In this document: positions 59,601-64,000 of the stretch, in pieces | How the letters are laid out: each line of letters opens with the position of its first letter | How positions within the stretch are numbered: the stretch's first letter is position 1 | Assembly: GCF_029227915.1 (NCBI RefSeq) | Contig: NC_079877.1 | Coordinates: 21,913,851 to 21,977,850, forward strand | DNA length: 64,000 nucleotides | DNA from: Hydractinia symbiolongicarpus | Lineage: Eukaryota; Cnidaria; Hydrozoa; Anthoathecata; Hydractiniidae | Reading direction: 5' to 3' | Position numbers and translations under genes: made by a program | Notes under the pieces: model-generated | The model's database searches: none | Told to the model about the DNA's origin: nothing | The model's input: the letters and a program-made list of their open reading frames with translations, nothing else

Positions 59601-60518
59601 ACAGAAATATGCTTCAGGTAATCTATTTTTAATAAGCAATAACAAAGTGGTTCTAATCATCGCATAATGCTCTGAGCTCTAAATTTAATCGTCATTGCTG
59701 AGAAGTGTGTTTTTTAGGTCTGTTTCATTTTAAACAAGACAAACGGTTACCGTGTATAAAAATTGCCGGTTTAGAGACTGTCGATGATATTTTTATCGAA
59801 GAAAATTGAATGAAAGAAGAGTGTTGTTTTTCCAGAGTCGAGATGATTTTTTTTACAACTTGAACCTTCTCTGTTAGTATCGTTACTAAGCAATAAGAGT
59901 TTGTAATGTGCTAGAATAGGCAATAAGAACAATTTTTGTTGATTTGTACGTGCAAAATTATCTTTTTCATTCTTGGCAGCGTTAAACATTTTTTTTCATT
60001 TTTGGTGACGTAAATTTATTTTTTCCAACGGAGAACGAGTTGCTTGTTTACTTAATGACGTCACGCATTATTTTTGAGCATATTGACAACATTGTTTATT
60101 CATCTTGGCAACAGCTTGCCCTTTTTCAAAGAGAAGATTCATAGCGTCTCGAATAACTTTTTCCAAAATTGTTTACTTTTCTATTTTTTTTTTTTCATTT
60201 TATTGGTTTCTACGCTTGAGTGAATTTATTATATGATTCATAACATCATTAGAAAATTTGCAAATTTTTTTTTACTCAGACTCCAGTCATCATATAACTT
60301 TAAATTCAGCTTTCATAAAATATTTTATTTTAATTTTCTTTTAAGAAACTGCTGTCAACCCTGTAAAGAACTTTTTCCGTGCCTGGATTGGCAAACACGC
60401 TGTAATTTTAATATTAAGTTTACCCTCCCGAACAACAACGAAGCATGTGTGTTTTGATACGTTGATATTTAGAATTAAATTAAAATTGGAGCATAGTGAA
60501 TCTAGGACGTTGCTGTAA
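21918..60518 (+). CDS. Secreted six-NHL-repeat beta-propeller protein (gene span, 16 exons)
   Basis: Sixteen exons joined at GT-AG sites give an uninterrupted frame of 1422 nt, about 473 residues. Residues 1-18 look like a signal peptide. Six NHL-type blades follow (about 19-93, 94-148, 149-210, 211-265, 298-354 and 355-416), then a tail of about 57 residues. Each blade has the pattern TIAGG...F..P.G.A.D....LYVAD.|.NH.IR, where the bar marks a conserved phase-0 intron. NHL blades form beta-propellers used for protein or RNA binding. A secreted one without RING, B-box or kinase partners points to an extracellular binding role; the partner is unknown. Internal exons 2-15 are well supported by motif, splice sites and phase. 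The first and last exons rest on phase compatibility and context. The first intron is 16.6 kb. Regulation: the sequence upstream of the ATG is entirely transposon, so the promoter cannot be placed. Confidence 0.75.
22086..22380 (-). mobile_element. SINE-like copy sharing its 3' body with the SINE at 32706
   Basis: On the minus strand it contains GGGGAGATGGCACACTGTG, ATTGGGTCTGCGTAGCTC and GAGGCTAGCCATGTAAAAT in the same order as 32845-33045, ending with a GTGCATATTTTACATGG-type tail (plus-strand view). Its 5' part differs from the tRNA-like head at 32706 and has no clear A or B box. Confidence 0.6.
22551..23457. mobile_element. 0.9-kb inverted-repeat element, TTA target duplication
   Basis: Ends of about 33 bp, starting GGCCGAAGGAA at 22551 and ending TTCCTTCGGCC at 23457, are inverted copies with few mismatches (both include ACCTCAGTTTACCGTCG or its complement). 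TTA flanks both sides (22548-22550 and 23458-23460). PIF/Harbinger-like non-autonomous element is the likeliest class. No transposase inside. Confidence 0.75.
23571..23621. repeat. (TTTA)n microsatellite
   Basis: About 12 uninterrupted TTTA copies. They generate long open frames that are not genes. Confidence 0.95.
24003..24842. mobile_element. 0.84-kb inverted-repeat element with TA flanks and internal tandem repeats
   Basis: CAGTACAGTCTGAATGTAAT at 24003 is matched by its inverse ending at 24842, with TA immediately outside both ends, as in Tc1/mariner-type elements. Inside, 24220-24470 holds five copies of a roughly 53-bp unit beginning GATCGCATTTTAAAAGTTT and containing GCGGCGATAGATATG. 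No transposase frame. Confidence 0.7.
25130..25715 (+). pseudogene. Non-LTR retrotransposon reverse transcriptase relic
   Basis: Broken frames spell the order of a LINE reverse transcriptase: NYRPISLLS near 25190, QFGFR near 25302, a VFIDLRK-like segment near 25377 (the first catalytic Asp region), GVPQGSVLGPLLFLLYIND near 25533, and a degraded FADD-type site near 25624 that reads FAND. Several stops and frameshifts. Jockey/CR1-like organisation is likely; the 5' and 3' ends are missing. Confidence 0.75.
26725..29530 (+). pseudogene. Pogo/Tigger-like DDE transposase relic
   Basis: Starting at ATG 26725, the first segment is a Psq-type helix-turn-helix (WPEEDVQHALHEL...). A short GT-AG intron (about 27030-27109) leads to a CENP-B-like second DNA-binding segment (FKNGRPGITWVKNFMKRNKL, from 27169). 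The DDE core follows in pieces: CDESGFP near 27440, ALGVCNTAGIMLDPLIIFKG near 27620, LLLLLDGHLTHIS near 27897 and PPHVSDVMPALNVASFGSLK near 27981. The last normally has Asp, but here reads Asn in ALNV, so the third catalytic residue is lost. A C-terminal segment GIWPIDRTKY (28273) and a lysine-rich tail with an LIGKFFACIYL domain (29181-29434) follow. Frameshifts and stops are numerous. The motif AATCATTACGCA or its inverse recurs at about 26142, 26469, 26505, 29655 and 29683, probably near the element's ends. Confidence 0.8.
31056..32154. mobile_element. 1.1-kb inverted-repeat element
   Basis: CAGGCCTTGCCATGAG at 31056-31071 is exactly inverse to CTCATGGCAAGGCCTG at 32139-32154, with TAA adjoining on both sides (31053-31055 and 32155-32157). 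The TIR is short (16 bp). No coding content. A TAA duplication would again fit PIF/Harbinger, but hAT-like ends starting CAG are an alternative. Confidence 0.6.
32706..33060 (+). mobile_element. tRNA-derived SINE
   Basis: It has a head like a tRNA gene with an RNA polymerase III A box (TAGATTAGTGG, 32715-32725) and B box (GGTTCGATTCC, 32758-32768) about 32 nt apart. A body of about 270 bp follows, ending in an (ATCT)n tail at 33044-33060. About 355 bp in all. The body is shared with the copy at 22086. I do not call it a functional tRNA because no acceptor stem closes around the head. Confidence 0.8.
33276..34250 (-). pseudogene. hAT-like (KIAA1586/ZNF862-type) transposase C-terminal relic, minus strand
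   Basis: Minus-strand frames (34184-33813, then about 33812-33660 in another frame, then 33653-33276) read as the C-terminal half of a hAT-like protein: a helical region with LKESLSACLHSLL, an FESILVANHCN segment, then FELLHGH and KCWPTIF, a dimerisation-like VIEICLVVPLLSAE segment, and LKQETLEMLLCVCFDD followed by an acidic tail. The frame breaks near 33812 and 33655 indicate decay. An upstream exon may begin at an acceptor near 34240. The N-terminal BED finger and catalytic residues are not seen. Confidence 0.6.
35070..35495 (-). CDS. Possible minus-strand spliced acidic protein fragment
   Basis: On the minus strand, a piece ending at donor GTCAG|GTAAG (about 35455) and an exon starting after TTTAG (about 35379) join in phase and give an acidic, Ser/Asp-rich stretch continuing to 35070. 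It includes seven consecutive Asp codons from the (TCA)n run at 35148-35171. No known domain. It may be the N-terminal region of the hAT-like relic's gene or of another transposase; I cannot tell. Confidence 0.25.
35600..36670 (+). pseudogene. LINE relic: 3' part of a reverse transcriptase
   Basis: Starting near 35633, KYLGNWIGKEG...ALTYNLECWTV...RVQGKIVKRLL resembles the thumb and C-terminal region of a non-LTR reverse transcriptase (compare the usual YLG ... LYG.E.W ... ). After a stop near 35967 and frameshifts, 36270-36410 has CVCGKKETI...VC, a degraded C-terminal zinc motif. The end is A-rich and finishes near 36670 in an AATAAAGACAGCAATATATT-type tail. Confidence 0.6.
37541..37592. repeat. 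Perfect inverted repeat, 22-bp arms, 8-nt loop
   Basis: ACTAACCTGCAATGTTAAAA plus TA (37541-37562) is exactly complementary to 37571-37592. Weaker pairing extends outward (TCAATTTTTTACATA against TTAAAATAATAATTGA), so the whole fold spans about 37525-37607. Fold-back transposon or small-RNA precursor are both possible. Confidence 0.75.
38560..38726 (+). CDS. NHL gene exon 2: blade 1, long exon
   Basis: Acceptor TTTAAG, donor GTATGT. Enters in phase 1, leaves in phase 0. Encodes IVETIAGGG ... ARFNYPWGIAYD ... AVYVADC, a classic NHL first half with an insertion GLPHKGKKTDCNDLGNSKDG between the two. Confidence 0.85.
39293..39310 (+). other. Candidate 18-nt in-frame micro-exon
   Basis: TTTACAG|ATTAATAAGTTGAACAAC|GTATGT. 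It is flanked by consensus sites, is a multiple of three, and would insert six residues (INKLNN) between exons 2 and 3 in phase 0. The main model does not need it. Confidence 0.35.
39789..39806 (+). repeat. Poly-G run (18 G)
   Basis: Eighteen G followed by TGGGAGTGGGGCGG, so the strand can form a G-quadruplex. Length in the assembly may be unreliable. Confidence 0.9.
41160..41245 (+). mobile_element. tRNA-like SINE head
   Basis: A TTGTGTAGTGG A-box-like segment and a GATCAAACC B-box-like segment lie about 35-40 nt apart. There is no closing acceptor stem, so a SINE head rather than a tRNA gene. Its 3' end is not clear. Confidence 0.4.
42645..42702 (+). CDS. NHL gene exon 3: blade 1, short exon
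   Basis: Acceptor TTCTAG, donor GTAAGT, phase 0 to 1. Encodes GCLDSEHSTDKIRKVDLKT, where DKIRK replaces the usual NH.IRK, closing blade 1. Confidence 0.8.
43590..44150 (+). pseudogene. LINE relic, internal part
   Basis: Broken frames including RREDQHDKVFMVLNIARQIKNTNKDVVGDQSIRN (from 43892) and FCYLGVML (from 44051) resemble a region between endonuclease and reverse transcriptase, and the YLGDML segment, of endonuclease-bearing LINEs, joined by an internal deletion. Stops throughout the 5' part. Confidence 0.5.
44105..44690 (-). mobile_element. Helitron-like short unit, minus strand, degraded
   Basis: On the minus strand the order is a CTGTGTCTGTGACAGG start (about 44650), TGACGT-type sites, ATTTCGAAACAGACAGG, GTACATGATGTATTGATTA and an AGTGGATTTTTCC end near 44130. 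This is the same motif order as the units at 1-10145. The CTAG terminus is lost. Confidence 0.6.
45638..45718 (+). CDS. NHL gene exon 4: blade 2, first part
   Basis: Acceptor ATCTAG, donor GTGTGT, phase 1 to 1. Encodes KVTTIAGSTQGFANGFGKEA followed by HFKHIA. A 113-bp intron here splits what is one exon in the other blades. Confidence 0.85.
45832..45878 (+). CDS. NHL gene exon 5: blade 2, second part
   Basis: Phase 1 to 0. Encodes GITLDPEMEMLYIADS, the centre of the blade. Acceptor TTTAAG, donor GTAAGA. Confidence 0.85.
45981..46017 (+). CDS. NHL gene exon 6: blade 2, short exon
   Basis: Phase 0 to 1. Encodes GNHRIRVLYLAN, a canonical NHL core. Acceptor ATTTAG, donor GTGAGT. Confidence 0.85.
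46396..46535 (+). CDS. NHL gene exon 7: blade 3, long exon
   Basis: Phase 1 to 0. Encodes KVDTIAGLSTPG ... SLFYNPQSVAVF ... RLLYVADT. Acceptor TTTAG, donor GTAAGT. Confidence 0.87.
46695..46740 (+). CDS. NHL gene exon 8: blade 3, short exon
   Basis: Phase 0 to 1. Encodes DNHAIRVIHLNTDSS. Acceptor TTTCAG, donor GTACAA. Confidence 0.85.
46741..50012 (+). other. NHL gene intron 8
   Basis: 3.3 kb of AT-rich intron. Apart from a (TG)n run at 48064-48090 I see no element or gene. Confidence 0.6.
50013..50140 (+). CDS. NHL gene exon 9: blade 4, long exon
   Basis: Phase 1 to 0. Encodes YVKTLAGGTKGFKDG ... AQFFHPVDIAID ... MYISDH. Acceptor ATTTAG, donor GTAGGT. Confidence 0.88.
50447..50483 (+). 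CDS. NHL gene exon 10: blade 4, short exon
   Basis: Phase 0 to 1. Encodes FNHAIRRLELAT. Acceptor TGTTAG, donor GTATGT. Confidence 0.85.
50589..50684 (+). CDS. NHL gene exon 11: inter-blade insert
   Basis: Phase 1 to 1, 96 nt, so it can be included or skipped without changing frame. Adds about 32 residues (VNRLLDTPPTLHISKLGG ... YWNATSTG) between blades 4 and 5, with no NHL motif. A cassette exon is plausible. Confidence 0.6.
50854..50990 (+). CDS. NHL gene exon 12: blade 5, long exon
   Basis: Phase 1 to 0. Encodes EVMTLTEKGFSTGVGWDG ... VTFHYPEGLVYDPDHHILYV followed by CEF. The normal VAD is CEF here. The donor GTAAGT at 50991 is the first of about 22 tandem copies. Confidence 0.85.
50959..52196 (+). 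repeat. 55/57-bp minisatellite built from an exon end plus splice donor
   Basis: About 22 units, each containing GTGCGAATTTGTAAGTACAA, that is the last codons of exon 12 and its 5' splice site, followed by about 37 bp of former intron. Unit starts (first G of GTGCGAATTT) include 50981, 51038, 51093, 51148 and 51203, with the last at 52156. The 57-bp units keep a reading frame of 19 codons without stop (ILYVCEF...NCLDECSSY); the 55-bp units shift it. Confidence 0.9.
52197..53152 (+). other. Rest of NHL gene intron 12
   Basis: About 950 bp of AT-rich intron after the minisatellite. No element recognised. Confidence 0.6.
53153..53186 (+). CDS. NHL gene exon 13: blade 5, short exon
   Basis: Phase 0 to 1. 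Encodes ENHDVRVVTTEG. Acceptor GTTACAG, donor GTAAGT. Confidence 0.85.
53611..53636. repeat. (AT)n microsatellite
   Basis: Thirteen AT copies inside intron 13. Confidence 0.95.
53897..54024 (+). CDS. NHL gene exon 14: blade 6, long exon
   Basis: Phase 1 to 0. Encodes LVKTLAGEFKGKKNG ... ARFYHPSGLSFDRKRRKLYV followed by SDQ. Acceptor TTTCAG, donor GTAAGG. Confidence 0.88.
54025..55276 (+). other. NHL gene intron 14, 5' part
   Basis: Starts with a (GGGGC)n run at 54126-54144 that can form a G-quadruplex on the sense strand. The remaining sequence up to the minisatellite shows no gene or element. Confidence 0.6.
55277..59173 (+). repeat. 29-30-bp minisatellite with 1265-bp higher-order repeat
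   Basis: Roughly 130 copies of a unit like TATCATCTCACTGCAACAG plus TTTTCACTGC (29 bp) or TTTTCAGTGAA (30 bp). Variant patterns recur exactly 1265 bp apart (for example 56754 and 58019, 57138 and 58403, 57724 and 58989), giving at least two full higher-order copies and a partial third. All frames remain open for long stretches, which explains the many spurious reading frames. It lies wholly in intron 14. Confidence 0.92.
59560..59617 (+). CDS. NHL gene exon 15: blade 6, short exon
   Basis: Phase 0 to 1. Encodes YNHLIRSITGIGSKQKYAS, closing the sixth blade. Acceptor TTTTAG, donor GTAATC. Confidence 0.82.
60346..60518 (+). CDS. NHL gene exon 16: terminal exon (inferred)
   Basis: Acceptor TTCTTTTAAG preceded by a T-rich tract. 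Enters in the required phase 1 and stays open for 56 codons to TAA at 60516-60518, with AATAAA at 60586-60591. The encoded tail (TAVNPVKNFFRAWIGKHAV ... ) has a short hydrophobic run AVILILSL and many basic residues, with no known domain. Phase, acceptor and poly(A) signal agree, but the protein gives no independent proof. Confidence 0.45.
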
Positions 60519-60585
60519 CCAACTTTTAGCAAAAAGCTTGATCATTTTCGATACTTTACGTCTCATTACGCCTAAAGATTATTTA

Positions 60586-60591
60586 AATAAA
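60586..60591 (+). terminator. Candidate poly(A) signal AATAAA
   Basis: 68 nt after the proposed stop codon of the NHL gene. The hexamer is common in AT-rich DNA, so this only supports the model. Confidence 0.4.
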
Positions 60592-63063
60592 AACACGCCA
60601 TCTGCACACCCGAAACTCTGACTAGAAGGTATGGATGCAAACCTCTGTTTGATTTTATTAAATTTTTTTTAAGTTCCTGATAAAAAGAACTTAACACGAA
60701 TTTATGGAGGGCACAAGCCGCCGTCAAACCCGTGGTTGTTCTTGGTTACCCTGGGTGTTGCATTGATGTTATTTGGAGCATTGGTGTTGCGTCCGTGTTT
60801 CAGACTTTGTTTTAAATTTATTAACGATAAGTCGTGTTCAGTTGTAAATGGGAAATGATTTCTGCGATTCTTTATATTTATTTTGTATTTTAGTAAATTT
60901 TTTTGAGGTATTATTTTATTTATTAATAGCAGTGTTTGTAAAATCATAAGTGTTGTGTTTTCTGTTGTCCGAATTTGTGTCTTGTCACTGTTTTGTTAAT
61001 ATGAGTTTGTACTGATATTTTGCTGTGAAAAAAAGTTTTGATACTACTTTGTTATTGATTCTTCTCTTAAGACAAAGTGACAAAAAACTTCTCCTGCGAC
61101 TTCAGTTTTAACAAAAACGAGGGTTATGCAACTTCCTATGGCTGAAAAAGAATACCCATTACGTTATTTAAGGGGAGAAGTTCCCTTTTTTGAAATCCAT
61201 AGTTACATAGCTAAATTTTAGCTATGTAACTATGGATCAGAAGTTCTCTTATGAAGCCTTTCAGTGTAGTTATCGTAAAGTTGAAGTGCATTGCAAATTT
61301 GTTTACAAGTGTTAGTAAGCAACTTTATTAATGGCAGGCCCTTCTGCAAAACACGTCTAATCGACAACCTCGTTCCCAGGGCATCTTGTATCTTTTTGAC
61401 ATCCGGATGTAAAAACGAAGATGACCCAGATAACGGCATGTTCACGTGACTGTTTTACAATCCAGAATCTTGGTTTTAATAATTAAAAAGGATTTCTCTT
61501 GATTGGCTAACCAAGAGGCCGTGATAATCAAGCAAACGGCACGTGATAAGATTAAACTAGGATTTCTGGTGATTAAAAAAAATTGTGGCGAAAACAAAAC
61601 AAGTGAAAGAAACAGAATGTTTTTGCTTTAGACAAACAAATTGCCCAGAGTCATACTGATTCTTCTATTTGTTATGTTATGGCGAAAAAACAGATGTATT
61701 TTAAAAGATGTAACAAAACTTAGTTTAAATCAAGCAAAGTAGAACTTCTACCATTTTCAATGTACAGTTGTATCAATTTTTTAACAATTTTTATACAAAA
61801 CGTTGCAATCAAGTAATGAAACAAGTTTTTTTGGCCAAATATAGTAAAAGCACGAAACGATTCAAAGATCAGAATCCGCATACGCTCGTAGACAGTATTC
61901 CTAGAGAGATGATCATTGGAACTTATCAAAAAGATACAAAGGAGACGATGATACGTTTTTGTTAAGAACAGGTTTGCATCTATATATCATTAAACTTTCT
62001 TTTAATTCTAATAAAAAATTATTACGTGCAGATGTAATGACCGTAAAATCGTCAAGGGAACGAGATGCTCCACAAAAGTTAATGAACTGCTGTAGGATGA
62101 GAAATGTTAAAAGGTTTAACCGTTAAGAAGGATACGCCCATATGTTTTGAAGCTGCGACCTTCAAATGTCGACAGGTCTTTCCATAATAAGAACCTTTGC
62201 AGCTAAAAATTTGAAAGGAAGGAATTAGGCACTCTATCTTTAAACTTATAAAGATTACATGTGAACGGGTGAATTAAAAATGACTCTAAGACTAACTAGA
62301 CAGAGTTGACTAACTTTGTTCTTAATTGTAAAGATAACTTTCCCCAAAAAGGTAAAAATATTCGTAACGCTGTTTATCTGACTCACACGGTATATTTTTC
62401 GGAACGTGCAGTCTATTTTTGTCCGCTATGAAACTGTTAAAATTTGAGTAGACACCACTAAAAGTTTACTTTAGCTAGCTAATTTTTATTTTAGTACTCT
62501 AAAATGTTGTCATACTCTCACTTGTCTTGATAAATGTTCTGCATTTGGTTTACATAATTTTTACTTTTTGAGTATGTATAGTAAATAAGCATCTTGTTGT
62601 TATTATGTTTTTACAACAACTGTAGTGCCATTTTTAAGGATTGGTAGGAAAGTGTAAATAGAAAAGTTTGGGCTACCTGACAACAATGGAACTATGGTAC
62701 TATCAATCGTTACCCGTCTTCACGTGCGGATGTAGCATTACAAAACAAATGTGTTCTCACTACTTTCGTTTGTTATTTCTTTTTTATTATGAAAAAATTT
62801 CTCTTGCATTTAAGAGAAGCATTCAACATGTACACAAAAGACGGACAAATAATTCATCTGTCGCTTTATAGTAAATCGTAGCATAAATTATGACGCGCAT
62901 AAATTATCTATGTCGGGTGTAAACCAATCGCATTACAGAACTCACTACCCTATACAGCCAGCGTTGATGTCAAAAGGGTAAAAGCCCCTGTGAACAAGGT
63001 TGCTCATCATTTAGAAACATGCTGCAAAGTTTTGGACTTTGGGTTGACATTGAAAATTTGATA
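60592..63063. other. Downstream region, no gene recognised
   Basis: About 2.5 kb. The frames at 61230-61445 (minus) and 61768-61965 (plus) lack motifs. The only structure seen is the hairpin at 61195-61237. Confidence 0.5.
61195..61237. repeat. Perfect inverted repeat, 19-bp arms
   Basis: ATCCATAGTTACATAGCTA (61195-61213) is exactly complementary to TAGCTATGTAACTATGGAT (61219-61237) with a 5-nt loop. Confidence 0.8.
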
Positions 63064-63065
63064 TA

Positions 63066-63653
63066 CAGTCGGCGCTCGTTATCTCCACCTTCCTCAGGAC
63101 TGGTGAAAAAGGTCGAGATAAGGAAAGTTTGCCAATATCATCCACACATAAGAAAAATTATTTCAATTTTTAAACCTGGTTAGGGATGGACTATTAATCA
63201 GAAGATTCAATTATTACTATTTTCATGCTATATGTATTTCACCTTTATGTGTCACACCTTCCTTTTCCAACTCTGTTAGAGCTTTAAATAATTCAACCAA
63301 AGTTTTCACCTCGAGCTTCCAGACATGACGTGTAAACGAAGAGAAAATTGTAAACAAACGAAATCTTGATTTTGAGAAAGTTTGAGAGATTTGAACGTTC
63401 GAATGTTTTCCGGAACAAATTTTTTTTTTGTGATGAAATTCAAAAAATTACAGAAAAGGTTGAGATAACGTGATAAAATGTACTCAAGAGACAGTAAAAA
63501 TAGGTCGAGATAAGGAACGTTCAAGATAACAGGTAGCCGAGATATTGGACGTGTTTTAGCCTATAGGAGGCTGAAATGCCACAGACCGATGAAAATTGGT
63601 CGAGATACGGAAAGATCGAGATAACGGGTAGTCGAGATAACGAGGGCCGACTG
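63066..63653. mobile_element. 588-bp TA-flanked inverted-repeat element (Tc1/mariner or pogo type)
   Basis: CAGTCGGCGCTCGTTATCTC at 63066-63085 matches the inverse of the right end (GAGATAACGAGGGCCGACTG, ending 63653) with one mismatch, with TA immediately outside both ends. The phrase GTCGAGATAAGG or GAGATAACG recurs several times inside the right half (for example 63106-63123, 63502-63517 and 63598-63640), as subterminal transposase-binding repeats would. No transposase. 63656-64000 holds nothing recognisable. Confidence 0.8.
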
Positions 63654-64000
63654 TATATTAGATTTGGACCAAACAAGATTGTTACCTGAATATCTAGTAT
63701 TTATGTTAAAAACTTTCTTGTGTGGTGAATATATTAGGTGCTATTAAATTTTCAACCTTCACATGAAGATAAGGACTTAAAATATGTTTAGCTTGAATAC
63801 GTTAAGAATACCCAGCATGGCTTAGAATGGAATATTTTTTCCTTCGTAATATAATCCTACTGGCATGTTTTTGCCGATTGTGCAGGTTTTAATCTTGTCA
63901 TATTAGTGCTACTCCACACAAAGTTTGCATAATTTAGGTAGCAGTGTATAAAGAATTGCTTCTTAAACAGTTTCTATTCAAAGCGAAACTGCTTTTGTAT

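Noticed and set aside
61768-61965. 65-codon frame as a host gene exon
   Set aside because: No motif, no convincing splice sites in phase and no neighbour exons found; it overlaps an equally long minus-strand frame.

Overview
The window is AT-rich animal DNA: multi-exon coding with GT-AG introns, long introns and dense eukaryotic transposons (Helitron-like, MULE, Ginger-type integrase, pogo, hAT, LINE, SINE, Ty3/gypsy). The mixture suits an invertebrate, and a cnidarian is my best guess. Nothing in it is a species marker, so this is a weak inference.

Layout. 1-10145 is a head-to-tail array of Helitron-like units that alternate a long (about 2.4 kb) and a short (about 0.73 kb) form, giving a 3150-bp compound period. 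10146-16661 is a transposon graveyard: a small Helitron-like element, a 127-bp fold-back element with a 5-bp target duplication, a broken Ty3/gypsy-type integrase, two more Helitron-like units, and a 1.2-kb element with terminal inverted repeats. 16679-21910 is a 5.2-kb Mutator-like element (MULE) with a perfect 9-bp target duplication. It carries a decayed ZSWIM3-like transposase with a PHD finger, a broken Ginger/gypsy-type integrase and an apparently intact Ulp1-type cysteine protease.

The main host gene starts exactly at the right edge of that MULE. I can trace a plus-strand, 16-exon gene (21918-60518) predicted to encode a secreted protein of about 473 residues: a signal peptide, six NHL repeats (one six-bladed beta-propeller) and a short C-terminal tail. 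Splice phases agree throughout. Each blade is a long exon (entering in phase 1, leaving in phase 0) followed by a short exon (phase 0 to phase 1), with blade 2 split once more and one extra exon between blades 4 and 5. The 16.6-kb first intron holds SINEs, inverted-repeat elements, a pogo-like transposase relic, LINE relics and a minus-strand hAT-like relic.

Two minisatellites sit in this gene. At 50959-52196 the exon 12/intron junction, including its splice donor, is repeated about 22 times. At 55277-59173 a 29-30-bp unit fills the last large intron in a 1265-bp higher-order pattern. Downstream of the gene (60519-64000) I see only a hairpin and a TA-flanked inverted-repeat element.

I found no rRNA, complete tRNA gene or CRISPR array. 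Most of the remaining sequence is unannotatable intron or intergenic DNA.
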